From NCBI RefSeq assembly GCF_029892105.1, contig NZ_JARZAJ010000006.1, forward strand, positions 186,001-250,000: DNA of 64,000 nt, given 5' to 3'. This stretch comes from Kitasatospora sp. GP82 (GTDB lineage Bacteria; Actinomycetota; Actinomycetes; Streptomycetales; Streptomycetaceae). The position numbers and the translations under genes are program-made. The notes beneath the pieces are model-generated. The model saw nothing but the letters and a program-made list of their open reading frames with translations, searched no databases and was not told the origin of the DNA. This document shows positions 42,105-51,014 of this stretch, piece by piece. Within the stretch, counting starts at the first letter, position 1. Each line of letters opens with the position of its first letter.

Positions 42105-43898
42105 ATGAGACGACTTTGGCGAGCGCTCGGCGGCGCTCTCCTCCTGCTGAGCGCACTGGTCGGGGTGACGCCCGCGAACGCGGCCACCACCAGCGGGAAT
42201 CTGATCGTGAACGGCGATGCGGAGGCGGGCTACTGCACCACCGACTGGACGGCGGCGTCCACCATGCCGGGCTGGACGGTGCTGTCCGGCAGTCCTGACG
42301 TGGTCTGCTACTCGGCGGGGAGTTTCGGCCACCCTGCCGCCCCGGCGCCCGGCACGGCGTTCTTCGCCCCCGGCAACCAGGGCGACGGCGCGATGGAGCA
42401 GACCGTCGACGTCTCCTCCGCCGCCACCGCGATCGACGGCGGCGGTGTCGGCTACAACCTGTCCGGCTGGCTCGGTGGTTGGACCAGCTACGCGGGCTAC
42501 GTCCAGGTCTCGCTGCAGTTCCGGAACGGCTCGGGCCAGCAGCTCGGCTCGACCGCCGAACTGCCCACCGTCTCCGCGGCCGACCGCTCCAACTCCACCT
42601 CCTTCCTCGCCCGCAGCAGCACCGGCGCCGTCCCGGCCGGCACCCGCTCGATCCTCGTCGAGGCGCAGTTCCTGCAGAGCTCCGGGGAGTCCGGCTATCT
42701 GGACAACCTGTCGCTCACCCTCTCCACCCCCGTCACTCCGGCCACCCTCACTCCCCCGGCCTCCAAGGTGCCCGGCTACGACCACGTCTTCATGGTCATG
42801 ATGGAGAACACCGACTACTCGGCGGTGATGGGCGACCCGACGGACACTCCCTTCATCCACAGCCTGATGGCGCAGGGCGCGTCCATGACCGACTACCACG
42901 CCGTCTACCACCCCAGCGACGAGAACTACATGGCCGTCGCGGGCGGCGACACCTACACCACCGGTGCGACCTACTGGCCCCACATCAACGCCCCGGGCAC
43001 CAACCTGGGAGACCGGATCGAGGCCGCGGGCAAGACCTGGAAGGCGTATGAGCAGGGCATGGGCACGCCCTGCAACACCACCACCCAGTACGACTCGTAC
43101 TACCAGCCGGACGACGCGCCGTTCATCAACTACACCGATGTCAGCGGCAATGCGACCCGCTGTGCCGCCCACCTCTTCGACACCGGCCAGCTGACCACCG
43201 ACCTGCAGAACGCGGCCACCACCCCGGCCTTCTCCTGGATCGCAGCCGACGACTACAACGACGGCGAGGCCTCCGGCAACGGCAACTCCACCAGCCTCAA
43301 GGTCCAGGACGCCTGGCTCAAGCAGACCCTGGCTCCGATCATGCAGTCCCCGGCCTGGACCACGCAGAAGTCCCTGCTGATCCTCACCTGGGACGAGGAC
43401 ACCAGCAACCCCGACAACCAGGTGGCCGCGATCGTCGACGGCTCCCAGGGCACCGTCCCGGCCGGCACCACCAGCGGTACCCGCTACGACCACTACAGCA
43501 CCGCCCGCACCATCGAGGCAGCGCTGGGCCTGTCCGGCATCACCGCCAACGACACCTACGCGACACCGCTCAACGACGCCTTCGTCCCCGTCTCCGCCCC
43601 CGCTCCGACCAGCACGCTGACCACCAGCACCCCAACCGTCACCAATGGGGCGAGCGTCACCTTCCAGTACTCGACACCGGCGGCGAGCACCAGCTCGACC
43701 AACTGGATCGGAATCTACCCGTCTGGTGTGACACCGGGTCAGAAATCCTCCCTGACCTGGCAGTACGCCCCGAACAGCAGCGGCAGCCAGACCTTCGCCA
43801 CCAGCAACCTCCCCGGCCCCGGCACATACGCCGTCTGGTACCTCTACAACAACGGCTACACGCCGCTGGCGGGCCCACTCGGCCTGACGGTGCACTGA
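42105..43898 (+). CDS. secreted phosphoesterase-family protein
   Basis: A 597-residue protein from the ATG at 42105 with a signal peptide (MRRLWRALGGALLLLSALVG to ANAATT). Residues about 28-215 form an N-terminal jelly-roll carbohydrate-binding-like module (NLIVNGDAEAGYCTTDW ... YLDNLSLTL). The phosphoesterase domain (PF04185-like) follows: DHVFMVMMENTDYSAVMG, FIHSLMAQGASMTDYHAVYH, SLLILTWDEDTSN and RYDHYSTARTIEAALG, which carry the expected metal-binding Glu/Asp/His residues of acid phosphatase / phospholipase C relatives. The C-terminus is an Ig-like module (TNWIGIYPSGVTPGQKSSLT). Substrate may be phospholipid or another phosphate ester. Its stop lies in an 11-bp repeat array. Confidence 0.88.
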   Translation: MRRLWRALGGALLLLSALVGVTPANAATTSGNLIVNGDAEAGYCTTDWTAASTMPGWTVLSGSPDVVCYSAGSFGHPAAPAPGTAFFAPGNQGDGAMEQTVDVSSAATAIDGGGVGYNLSGWLGGWTSYAGYVQVSLQFRNGSGQQLGSTAELPTVSAADRSNSTSFLARSSTGAVPAGTRSILVEAQFLQSSGESGYLDNLSLTLSTPVTPATLTPPASKVPGYDHVFMVMMENTDYSAVMGDPTDTPFIHSLMAQGASMTDYHAVYHPSDENYMAVAGGDTYTTGATYWPHINAPGTNLGDRIEAAGKTWKAYEQGMGTPCNTTTQYDSYYQPDDAPFINYTDVSGNATRCAAHLFDTGQLTTDLQNAATTPAFSWIAADDYNDGEASGNGNSTSLKVQDAWLKQTLAPIMQSPAWTTQKSLLILTWDEDTSNPDNQVAAIVDGSQGTVPAGTTSGTRYDHYSTARTIEAALGLSGITANDTYATPLNDAFVPVSAPAPTSTLTTSTPTVTNGASVTFQYSTPAASTSSTNWIGIYPSGVTPGQKSSLTWQYAPNSSGSQTFATSNLPGPGTYAVWYLYNNGYTPLAGPLGLTVH

Positions 43899-43938
43899 CG
43901 GTGCACTGACGGTGCGCTGACGGAGCACTGACGGAGCG
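43884..43938. repeat. 11-bp tandem repeat with serial stop codons
   Basis: Five copies of ctgacggtgca (the last two or three with base changes) overlap the last codons of the phosphoesterase gene. Each copy contains TGA, and because 11 is not a multiple of three the stops occur in all three frames. Confidence 0.85.
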
Positions 43939-43981
43939 AGCCCTCTCCCCGGTACGGGAAGAGGGCTCGCTTCTCTGCTTT
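43936..43981 (+). terminator. intrinsic terminator of the phosphoesterase gene
   Basis: gcgagccctct and its exact complement (11 bp) enclose a 13-base loop and are followed by ttctctgcttt, a T-rich tail. It starts about 40 bases after the stop codon. Confidence 0.88.
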
Positions 43982-44300
43982 GCAAGGGACCGCCTGCCCA
44001 CGGGTTCGAGGATCAGCGGTGGACCCTGGCCCGGGTCCAGACGGTGATCGCGGATTCTCTGGGGGAGAGGTGTGGCGCGAGGCGAGTCGGGACGACTTTG
44101 TGCAGCTCAGCGGCCAGTGCGCCCGGCACTACCGCGTGCAACAGGTGTGGTGCTATCGCTGGATCGGGTGAGCTGACACGGGGGCTCCCGGACCTGCCCG
44201 GTGGCATACGGCCACTGAAAGAGCGCTCGGGACGAGCCGAACGTCGACGACCTACTCCCGGCGCAGGAATTCCCGCAGGTCCGCGACTACGGCCGTCATG
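43982..44300. other. intergenic stretch without a supported gene
   Basis: A 64-codon minus-strand frame (44013-44207, with ALAAELHKVVPTRLAPHLSP) is the only open frame of note; it has no ribosome site and no recognisable family. I see nothing else between the phosphoesterase terminator and the large hairpin. Confidence 0.4.
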
Positions 44301-44358
44301 CCGGAGGCCACTCGACCGGCGCCGCCGCTGGCGGCGGCGCCGGTCGAGTGGCCTCCGG
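44301..44358. terminator. 28-bp perfect hairpin
   Basis: Arms of 28 bases starting ccggaggccactcgaccggc match perfectly around a 2-base centre. It lies 8 bases beyond the stop codon of the minus-strand DUF4232 lipoprotein gene and most likely ends its transcript. A stem of this length without a mismatch is unusual. Confidence 0.85.
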
Positions 44359-44365
44359 ACGGTTC

Positions 44366-45013
44366 CTACCGGGCGACGGGCGGGCTCATTCGGACCTCGT
44401 CACCGCAGATGGTGACCTCCGTCGGCTTGCCGCTCTGATCCACCACCGGGACCTGGACTCCGGTGCTGTCACCCGGCGCGGCCACATCGGCGGTACTGGC
44501 AGTGACCAGGCAGTTGCCGCTGTCCGGCCCCTTGCCGTTCAACTCGGAGTAGCGCAGGGCGATCACCGCCTTCTTGCCCGCGCCCAGCGTCACCGGAGCA
44601 GGGCTGCCCTTCCCGACCCCGTCGACCTCCGGCCCCTTGCCCACGTGGAACTCAAGCTTCGGGTAACCGGCCAGGGTGCAGCTGTGGGAGCCGGAGTTGA
44701 CGGCGACGAGTTCGGCGTTCGCCGGGTCCTTCGCGCTGGTGCCCGCGTCGGTGAGGCGGGTGAGTGTCCACCTCAGGTTCCGCGTGCCGCACTTGGCGGC
44801 CTTCGAGCTGCCATTGCCCGTCGGCGCCGTGGTCCCGGCGGCGGACGAGGCGGGGGCCGGAGCTGCGGACTGGCCCGCGATCGGTGCGGCGGATATCGGC
44901 ACGGCCCCATCGGCCTTCGGCGGGTTGGCCGTGGGGCTGGAACTGCAGGCCGTCAGGCCGAGTCCGGCCAGCAGCGCGGACAAGGAAACCGTCAACAGAT
45001 AGCGCGAGCGCAT
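44366..45013 (-). CDS. DUF4232-type lipoprotein
   Basis: A 215-residue protein from the ATG at 45013 (GGGGGGA upstream). The signal ends in LLAGLGLTACSSS, a lipobox with the lipidated Cys near residue 23. A Pro/Ala/Ser spacer leads to a beta domain of about 140 residues: CGTRNLRWTLTRLTDAGTSA, VAVNSGSHSCTLAGYPKLEF and KKAVIALRYSELNGKG, the pattern of DUF4232 with conserved Cys pairs. Such proteins are anchored outside the membrane in actinobacteria; no activity is known. A long hairpin ends the gene. Confidence 0.85.
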   Translation of the reverse strand: MRSRYLLTVSLSALLAGLGLTACSSSPTANPPKADGAVPISAAPIAGQSAAPAPASSAAGTTAPTGNGSSKAAKCGTRNLRWTLTRLTDAGTSAKDPANAELVAVNSGSHSCTLAGYPKLEFHVGKGPEVDGVGKGSPAPVTLGAGKKAVIALRYSELNGKGPDSGNCLVTASTADVAAPGDSTGVQVPVVDQSGKPTEVTICGDEVRMSPPVAR

Positions 45014-45075
45014 GGATCCCCCCGGATCGTCAGGACAGCCGACGGGCCACCTCTGCCCGGCCGGGCTGTGCGTTC

Positions 45076-45711
45076 TCAGGGGTGAAGACACCGGGGAAGG
45101 CTCGCTCGGTTGCCTCTGGATGAGATTTTCCTGAGACGCACTCGCTGAGGTTTTCGTACTGTTGTCGGGTGGTGACAGATGGTGATCCCTGCTCGCGGTT
45201 CCTCGTACCTGAGGTTCGAGACTCCTGCCTCCGCGGCGAACGTGCGTAGATGCACATCCACGGCGACGTGCGAGCGGCCGACGAGGTCACTGATGTAGTC
45301 CACGGTCTTCGGCTCTACACCCTTCACCTCCCGCAGGGCGACGCGGTTCGCCCGGTCGCCGAGCCAGGCGTGGAGGTCATCGCGGTCATCAACTCCGTTG
45401 GCAGCAAGCAGATCGGTGATGTCTTGGGCCGTCGCGACCTTGCGGGGGCTGTTGAATTTCATGGCGACGGCGAGATCTCCCATAGAGAGTCGCGCCTGGA
45501 AGCCACGGACCGTGGCAGCGTCGGGCCATGCCGACTGGAGCTGGAGGAGCCGAGGCCGGATCTGCACCTCATACTTGCGTTGCGCATGGAAGCTGGCATC
45601 GCAGATCACAGCGCCCATGTGCGTCCAGCCGCCGGGCGGCGGGAACGGGCCGTCTCCAAGGAGGGTCCGCACCTGAGCGGCGAGCCGCTCGACTGGGCTG
45701 AGTGTGGTCAT
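45076..45711 (-). CDS. HhH-GPD-like DNA repair protein with aberrant C-terminus
   Basis: A 211-residue protein from the ATG at 45711 (MTTLSPVERLAAQVRTLLGD). The middle is helical, and residues about 125-160 form a helix-hairpin-helix with the downstream Asp: REVKGVEPKTVDYISDLVG followed by SHVAVDVHLRTFAAEAGV. This matches HhH-GPD base-excision glycosylases, where the Asp is catalytic. After SNLRYEEPR the expected final helices do not appear; instead the frame reads ICHHPTTVRKPQRVRLRKIS to a stop at 45076, as if the 3' end were replaced or frameshifted. The full enzyme may therefore be inactive. Confidence 0.65.
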   Translation of the reverse strand: MTTLSPVERLAAQVRTLLGDGPFPPPGGWTHMGAVICDASFHAQRKYEVQIRPRLLQLQSAWPDAATVRGFQARLSMGDLAVAMKFNSPRKVATAQDITDLLAANGVDDRDDLHAWLGDRANRVALREVKGVEPKTVDYISDLVGRSHVAVDVHLRTFAAEAGVSNLRYEEPRAGITICHHPTTVRKPQRVRLRKISSRGNRASLPRCLHP

Positions 45712-46036
45712 GGACCAATGCTGCTGGTTCGGGCTGACAGTTGGGGCGGGACGGCAGAACTCGGAAGATCGGGAGGGCTTTCCTTCGACGGCCCCGCCAC
45801 AGGAATACGGCACCCCACGAATAACGGCAGCCCACCAGTCCAGGCCGAAACCCCTGCAGGCGACCAGCGATACCCGGACGCTCCTCGCCACTCCGGCAGA
45901 AGCCGAGATTGCCGCCTGCCCGCCGGCCGAGGCTGTCGGCCCAGAGCGTGTCTGAAAGATCGTGTAAGTCCGCGATGTGACAGGCTGGCCGGGGCCTGCG
46001 ATCTGGGCCTTGATCAGCCGGGACGGGAGATGCACT
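45712..46036. other. divergent intergenic region
   Basis: About 325 bases between the HhH-type gene (minus) and the SpoIIE phosphatase gene (plus). It should contain both promoters. No convincing gene, repeat or -35/-10 pair was seen. Confidence 0.4.
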
Positions 46037-47140
46037 GTGAAAGTCCTGCGACCCACGCTGGCGAAGGTGCCGTGGATGCTCGCGGCGCTGGCCCTCGTCG
46101 CTGGCGTCCTGCTGGACCGTTTCGCGCCCCAGCCGTACACGGGACTCCCGCTGCTGGCAGCCGCACCGCTCGTCGCGGGTGCCACGCTCTCCTTCCGCTC
46201 CGCGCTCGCCGTCGTGTGTGTCACATGCGTGGTCTCGGTGTTGGTGGATATCGAACGCGGGCGTCCGGCGACACCATTGTTCGTCGATCTTGCCGTGGTC
46301 GGCTTGATCGGAGTGCTGGCTCTAGCGGTCAACCGGCTGATTGTGCGGCAAGGGCGCGATCTGGCGCTGGCCAGGGATGTCGCGGAGGGGGTCCAGCGGG
46401 CGGTGCTCCCGGAGCCGCCGAGGAAGGTCGGGCCGCTGGCCGTAGCTGCGGGGTACACGGCGGCGCAGGCCGAGGCGCGGATCGGTGGTGATTTCTTCAC
46501 GGTGCAGGAGACGCCGTTCGGGGTTCGGATGATCATCGGCGATGTGCGGGGCAAAGGTATTTCGGCTGTCGCCGCCGTGTCGATCGCGATCGGAATCTTC
46601 CGTCAGGAGGCCGAGTACGCTCCCACCTTGGTCACGCTGGGGCAGCGGATGGACGAGGCGCTGACCAGGGAAGCAGCCCGGAGCAGCACGGTGTATTCCA
46701 TGGAGGGCTTCATTACCGCTGTGCTGGCCGAGGTCTCCGCCGACGGCGAGGTACTGAGCCTGGTGAACCGCGGGCATCCGCCCCCGTACCTGATTCACGA
46801 CGGACAGCTTGTACGGCTCGACCCGAGCACCCCGCAGCTGCCCCTCGGCCTGGGGCTGGGTGATCTCACTCCTGCTGGCTCCGTGCCTGCCGATGTGGTG
46901 CGGCTGCCCCCGGGGGCCTCGCTGTTGTTGGTGACTGACGGTGTCACCGAGGCGCGGGACAAGCGGGGGACTTTCTATGATCCGCTCGCCTCAGAGTGCA
47001 TGCGCAGGTGGTTCAGTAACCCCGATGCGGTGGTGGATGCCCTCATCAAAGACGTCGGCCGCTGGACCGAGGGCAAACGCGACGACGACATGGCCATCCT
47101 GGTGGTCACCCGGCGCCACCGCCCTCCCCGCGTCGCCTGA
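46037..47140 (+). CDS. membrane PP2C/SpoIIE-type serine phosphatase
   Basis: A 367-residue protein from a GTG at 46037 with GGGAGA upstream. The first 100 residues contain three or four hydrophobic helices (WMLAALALVAGVLLDRF, LAVVCVTCVVSVLVDI, LAVVGLIGVLALAVNRLIV). The SpoIIE domain follows from about 120: ARIGGDFFTVQETPFGVRMI, IGDVRGKGISAVAAVSIAIG with the metal-binding Asp, VNRGHPPPYLIHDGQLVRL, LLLVTDGVTEARD and KRDDDMAILVV. These are the acidic metal sites of PP2C enzymes that dephosphorylate anti-anti-sigma factors. No partner sigma gene is adjacent, so its target is elsewhere. Confidence 0.92.
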   Translation: MKVLRPTLAKVPWMLAALALVAGVLLDRFAPQPYTGLPLLAAAPLVAGATLSFRSALAVVCVTCVVSVLVDIERGRPATPLFVDLAVVGLIGVLALAVNRLIVRQGRDLALARDVAEGVQRAVLPEPPRKVGPLAVAAGYTAAQAEARIGGDFFTVQETPFGVRMIIGDVRGKGISAVAAVSIAIGIFRQEAEYAPTLVTLGQRMDEALTREAARSSTVYSMEGFITAVLAEVSADGEVLSLVNRGHPPPYLIHDGQLVRLDPSTPQLPLGLGLGDLTPAGSVPADVVRLPPGASLLLVTDGVTEARDKRGTFYDPLASECMRRWFSNPDAVVDALIKDVGRWTEGKRDDDMAILVVTRRHRPPRVA

Positions 47141-47317
47141 AGTCTCGGAACCCGTGCCGATGCGCAGGCGCGCCGCCGCAAGGTGGACCTGGGCGCAGTA
47201 CATCTCGGCCGCCTCGACGTCCGCAAGGTGCGTCGTCCACGCTTCGAGCCGACGGCTGCGGACTGCCGCCGGCGGACGCATCTCGGTGCGCCCCGCCCCG
47301 GGACACGTAAGCCCAGG

Positions 47318-48277
47318 TCAGCGTGCCCGACCCCGTGGTTTCAGGGGGACGGCGGGCAGCTCGGGAGCGGCCAGCCGAGCACCGTCGTAGCCGTGCACCT
47401 CACCGAACCGGGCCCCCTTTGCCCAGTCCTCCCGGGCCTGTACGATCTCCTCACCGGATCGGCCGATGAAGTTCCACCACATCACGATCTGCTCCTCGAA
47501 CGGCTCGCCGCCGATCAGCAGGATCGAGCTGTCCGTCCGGGCCAGCAGCGGCAGTTCGCGGCGCCCGCAGCCCAGGTAGAGCATCGACCCCGGCTCGACC
47601 CGGGCTCCGTCCACATCCACGCTGCCCGTCATCGCCATCACCGCGTACTCGAAGTCAGGCTCCAGCGGCAGTCGGTGTTCGGCACCCTCGCGCAGTGTGA
47701 GGTCGGCGCCGACCAGTGGCGTGTACGTCCGTCCCGGCGAGGTCGCGCCGTCCAGTGAGCCCAGGATCAGGGTGGCGTCCAGGCCCGCCGCGGTGACCTT
47801 CGGCAGCTCGGCGTGGTGCTCGAAGGCGGGGTCGGCGTGCCGGTGTTCGCCGGGGAGCGCGACCCAGAGCTGCGCGCCGTGCAGCAGCCGGGCGTGCTCA
47901 CGCGGAGACTCCTCCGAGTGCGAGATCGCCCGGCCCGAGGTCATCAGGCCCAGCTCGTACGGGCGTACGGTCTGCAGGCTGCCGAGGCTGTCGCGGTGCA
48001 GCACCTCGCCCTCGTGCAGCCAGCTGACCGTCTGCAGACCCATGTGCGGATGCGGGGGCACCTGCATACCGGTCTCGTCCGCGATGTCGTCCGGGCCGTA
48101 GTGGTCCACGAAGCACCAGGCCCCGACCATCCGCCGTCCGATGTTCGGCAGCAGCCGCCGCACCTCGGTGGACTCCCCCAGCTCCACCTGACGGCCGGTC
48201 AACAGCTCCTTCACGGGACCGGTGCCGGCCTCCCCGCCGCAGCGGGTCGGGGCGGGCTTGAGATCGAGATTGCTCAT
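47318..48277 (-). CDS. pirin-family protein
   Basis: A 319-residue bicupin from the ATG at 48277 (GGAG at good spacing; a GTG six bases earlier is less likely). The N-terminal cupin has VGAWCFVDHYGPDDI, VPPHPHMGLQTVSWLHEGEV and ISHSEESPREHARLLHGAQL, carrying the His and Glu iron ligands of pirin. The C-terminal cupin has SVDVDGARVEPGSMLYLGCG and ends in the WWNFIGRSGEEI motif of the family. Pirins bind iron and some oxidise quercetin; others act as redox-sensitive co-regulators. Its role here is open. Confidence 0.93.
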   Translation of the reverse strand: MSNLDLKPAPTRCGGEAGTGPVKELLTGRQVELGESTEVRRLLPNIGRRMVGAWCFVDHYGPDDIADETGMQVPPHPHMGLQTVSWLHEGEVLHRDSLGSLQTVRPYELGLMTSGRAISHSEESPREHARLLHGAQLWVALPGEHRHADPAFEHHAELPKVTAAGLDATLILGSLDGATSPGRTYTPLVGADLTLREGAEHRLPLEPDFEYAVMAMTGSVDVDGARVEPGSMLYLGCGRRELPLLARTDSSILLIGGEPFEEQIVMWWNFIGRSGEEIVQAREDWAKGARFGEVHGYDGARLAAPELPAVPLKPRGRAR

Positions 48278-48547
48278 TCGCACTCCAGGGCTGGCAACGG
48301 GGTCCGCGGTCTCACGGTTTCACGGCCGAAACGATCGTCGGTCATACCGTACGGTTCACGATCCATCGGCTCACGCGCGCCACCGTCAAACCGCGGCCCG
48401 CCGCTCGGAATCCGGGCGGGCCACTGCCCGTCGAACTCGCTCGGACTCCGTCAACTTCCCCGCCGCACAGCCGCGTCGCCGCCGAACGCAGACGCCGACG
48501 GTCCGTCAGACGTCGACTGTCCGTCAGACGCCGGGGCCCCGGGCCGC

Positions 48548-49231
48548 TCAGTGCGCGCAGGCCCAGGGCGCGGTCGCCGTGGCCGCCTCCGCCTGGGCGC
48601 GCAGCGCGCGGACGGCCTCGGCCGGGTCGGCCGCGCCGTACACCGCCGAGCCCGCCACGAAGACATCGGCGCCGGCCTCGGCGCAGCGCTCGATGGTGGC
48701 GGCGGAGACGCCGCCGTCGACCTGGAGCCAGAGGTCCAGGCCGTGCTTGTCGATCAGTTCACGGGTGCGCCGGATCTTGGGGAGCATGATGTCCAGGAAC
48801 GCCTGGCCGCCGAAGCCCGGCTCCACGGTCATGATCAGAACCATGTCGAGCTCGGGCAGCAGGTCCTCGTACGGCTCGATCGGGGTGGCCGGCCTGAGGG
48901 CCATCGAGGCACGGGCGCCCTTGGCCCGGATCTCCCGGGCGAGGCGGACGGGGGCGGCGGCGGCCTCGGCGTGGAAGGTCACCGAACCGGCGCCCGCCTC
49001 GACGTACTGCGGGGCCCAGCGGTCGGCCTGCTCGATCATCAGGTGGCAGTCGAGCGGGATGTCGGTGGCCCGGGCCAGGGACTCGACGATCGGCACGCCC
49101 AGCGTGAGGTTGGGGACGAAGTGGTTGTCCATGACGTCCACATGGAGCCAGTCCGCGCCTCGGACCGCCTCGGCCTCCTGGGCGAGGCGGGCGAAGTCGG
49201 CAGACAGGATGCTGGGGTTGATCTGCGCCAT
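48548..49231 (-). CDS. rpe: ribulose-phosphate 3-epimerase
   Basis: A 227-residue TIM-barrel enzyme of the pentose phosphate pathway that interconverts ribulose 5-phosphate and xylulose 5-phosphate. Signature stretches are [36 protein letters not shown] with the first metal ligands and catalytic Asp, [21 protein letters not shown], and [14 protein letters not shown] with the second catalytic Asp. Phosphate is bound by VAGSAVYGA. The length is normal. In Streptomyces rpe lies near rsmB, fmt and priA, as it does here on the same strand some 10 kb away. Confidence 0.97.
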   Translation of the reverse strand: MAQINPSILSADFARLAQEAEAVRGADWLHVDVMDNHFVPNLTLGVPIVESLARATDIPLDCHLMIEQADRWAPQYVEAGAGSVTFHAEAAAAPVRLAREIRAKGARASMALRPATPIEPYEDLLPELDMVLIMTVEPGFGGQAFLDIMLPKIRRTRELIDKHGLDLWLQVDGGVSAATIERCAEAGADVFVAGSAVYGAADPAEAVRALRAQAEAATATAPWACAH

Positions 49232-49417
49232 TTCCGGGTACCTTCACAACTCGGTGCGGGCGGCGGGAGCGGCCACCTGAGATCCATCATCCCTCCTGTC
49301 GTCGGCGCAGCGTGTGCAGCGAGATCCGCTCGTGACCCGCATCACAACGGTTGCGGGCCAGGATCCCGTACCCTGTGGCCCGCTTCGGTCGCGGCCCGCT
49401 CCGAGAAAGGTGTCCCG

Positions 49418-50272
49418 ATGTCCGAGCTGGTGCATCCCGCGCGCGCCCTGTGGTGGCTCTTCGAGCCGGTGCACGCTCTCACCTACTTCTCCCCCGAGGG
49501 CCGGGCGGCGTACGAGGATGCGGGGCTGCGCGGCAGCTGGCGCGGGTACTTCGCCGGTCGGTCCGCGCCGCTGGGCGCGGTGGACGCCGCGCCGGTGGTC
49601 GCCGCCTTCTTCAACTTCGCCCCGGCGATGGTCGAGCGGGCACTCCCGGACGTCTGGCAGCGCGCCAGCCCCGAGGCCGCGCTTCGGGCCCGGACGGCAG
49701 GGGCATCGGCGGCGCTGGAGCGCGTACTGGCCACCGTCAAGCCGGATCTGATCGAGCGTTCGGTGCAGCTGCTGGAGCGCGCGGTGGACGGCCTCGACTG
49801 TTGTGGGCGCGTGCTGGCCGCCGCGAACTCCGCTCTGCCGCGCCCCGAGGGCCAGTTGGCCCGGCTCTGGCACGCCACCACCGTCCTGCGCGAGCACCGG
49901 GGCGACGGACACGTCGCCGCCCTGGTCACCGAGGGACTGGACGGCTGCGAGGCGCTGGTGGTGCGCTGCGCGCTGGACGTCCGCCGCGAGATGCTCCAGC
50001 CGTTCCGGGGCTGGACGGACGAGGAGTGGGACGCCGCCACCGTCCGTCTGACCGAACGCGGCTGGCTCGACCCCGACGGCACCATCTCCCCCGACGGACG
50101 CCGCCGCCACCAGGCCCTGGAGGCCGCCACCGACCTCGCCGCCGCCCGCGTCTGGTCCGGCTTCCACCGCTCCGAACTCGACGAACTCGCCGCCGCGCTG
50201 GGACCTGTCTCCACCGCCTGCCGCGCCGAACTCCCCCCGCTCAACCCGATCGGCCTCCCCAGCAGCAGCTGA
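49418..50272 (+). CDS. SCO6745-family protein
   Basis: A 284-residue cytoplasmic, mostly helical protein starting MSELVHPARALWWLFEPVHA, typical of the actinobacterial SCO6745 family. YFSPEGRAAYEDAGLRGSWR GYFAGRSAPLG is the conserved N-terminal block; LARLWHATTVLREHRGDGHV AALVTEGLDG the central one; and the C-terminal half looks like a winged helix (RLTERGWLDPDGTISPDGRR). Related proteins occur near salinomycin genes and are suspected regulators or hydrolases, but function is not established. AAAGGTG precedes the ATG. Confidence 0.85.
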   Translation: MSELVHPARALWWLFEPVHALTYFSPEGRAAYEDAGLRGSWRGYFAGRSAPLGAVDAAPVVAAFFNFAPAMVERALPDVWQRASPEAALRARTAGASAALERVLATVKPDLIERSVQLLERAVDGLDCCGRVLAAANSALPRPEGQLARLWHATTVLREHRGDGHVAALVTEGLDGCEALVVRCALDVRREMLQPFRGWTDEEWDAATVRLTERGWLDPDGTISPDGRRRHQALEAATDLAAARVWSGFHRSELDELAAALGPVSTACRAELPPLNPIGLPSSS

Positions 50273-50303
50273 CGGCTCGCCGCAGGCGGCTCAGAGGCGG
50301 GGC

Positions 50304-51014
50304 TCAGGGTTGCCGGCCGGCCTGGGCGGCCGCGAACTCCCGGGCGAGGACGGGGGAGAGCGCGGGGACTTCGCCGAAGTCGGGGTCGACACGGTAGTGG
50401 AGGCGGTTGAGGGCGGCTTCGAGCCTGTGGGGCAGCACCAGGCGGCGCCTGCTGTGGCACTGCCTGATCAGGTCGCGCTGCACCTCCTCGGACAGGAGCG
50501 AGCGCAGGCCGCCGTCGGTGTGCTCGCTCAGGTGCGCCGCCAGGCGTCGGCTCTGGGCTCGCCAGTAGTCGGCGTCCCGGTGCTCGGCGCGTCTGCGGTG
50601 GGCGAGGAACAGGCAGAAGGCCGCATTTCTGCTGCCGCCGCCCGCCGCGAACTGCCACCAGAAGCAGGCGGAGTCCCGGTAGCCGGCCAGGTGCAGCAGG
50701 GCGCCGAACACGAGGGCCCCGGCGGGTTCGATGTCGCCGGTGTCGGCGAGTTTCCGCAGACCGGCGGCGGCCTGCGGGGCGGTGACGATCAGAGTGACGG
50801 CGAGGTCCAGGTCATGGGCGGCCTGGTCCGCGGCCGCGGGAAAACGGTGCGGCACCTCGGTCTTCGGCCGTGACCTGCGGCGGGCCTGCACGGCCTGGTC
50901 GATGCGCCGGCGTGCGGCCTCGCCGTCGTAGTCGTCGTACTCGTCCGCGAGAACCTCGGCATCGTCCAGCACGGCGTCGATGGAAGGGAGTTCGTCGGCG
51001 CGGTGCACGGTCAC
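50304..51014 (-). CDS. protein of unknown function coupled to a sigma factor
   Basis: A 236-residue soluble helical protein from a GTG at 51014 overlapping the sigma gene's stop by four bases (GTGA), which implies translational coupling. The N-terminus is acidic (SIDAVLDDAEVLADEYDDYD), followed by a basic stretch and TPR-like helices (GALVFGALLHLAGYRDSACF, YWRAQSRRLAAHLSEHTDGG) and a C-terminus rich in Arg (QCHSRRRLVLPHRLEAALNR). I do not recognise a family, and there is no transmembrane helix, so it is not a classic membrane anti-sigma factor. Because of the coupling it may bind or modulate the sigma factor. Confidence 0.75.
   Translation of the reverse strand: MTVHRADELPSIDAVLDDAEVLADEYDDYDGEAARRRIDQAVQARRRSRPKTEVPHRFPAAADQAAHDLDLAVTLIVTAPQAAAGLRKLADTGDIEPAGALVFGALLHLAGYRDSACFWWQFAAGGGSRNAAFCLFLAHRRRAEHRDADYWRAQSRRLAAHLSEHTDGGLRSLLSEEVQRDLIRQCHSRRRLVLPHRLEAALNRLHYRVDPDFGEVPALSPVLAREFAAAQAGRQP

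Noticed and set aside
42096..43985. A 629-codon frame antisense to the phosphoesterase
   Set aside because: Val/Gly/Arg-rich shadow without motifs; the plus-strand gene has signal peptide and family motifs.
44013..44207. A 64-codon minus-strand frame
   Set aside because: No ribosome site, no recognisable family and no clear codon signal beyond background.
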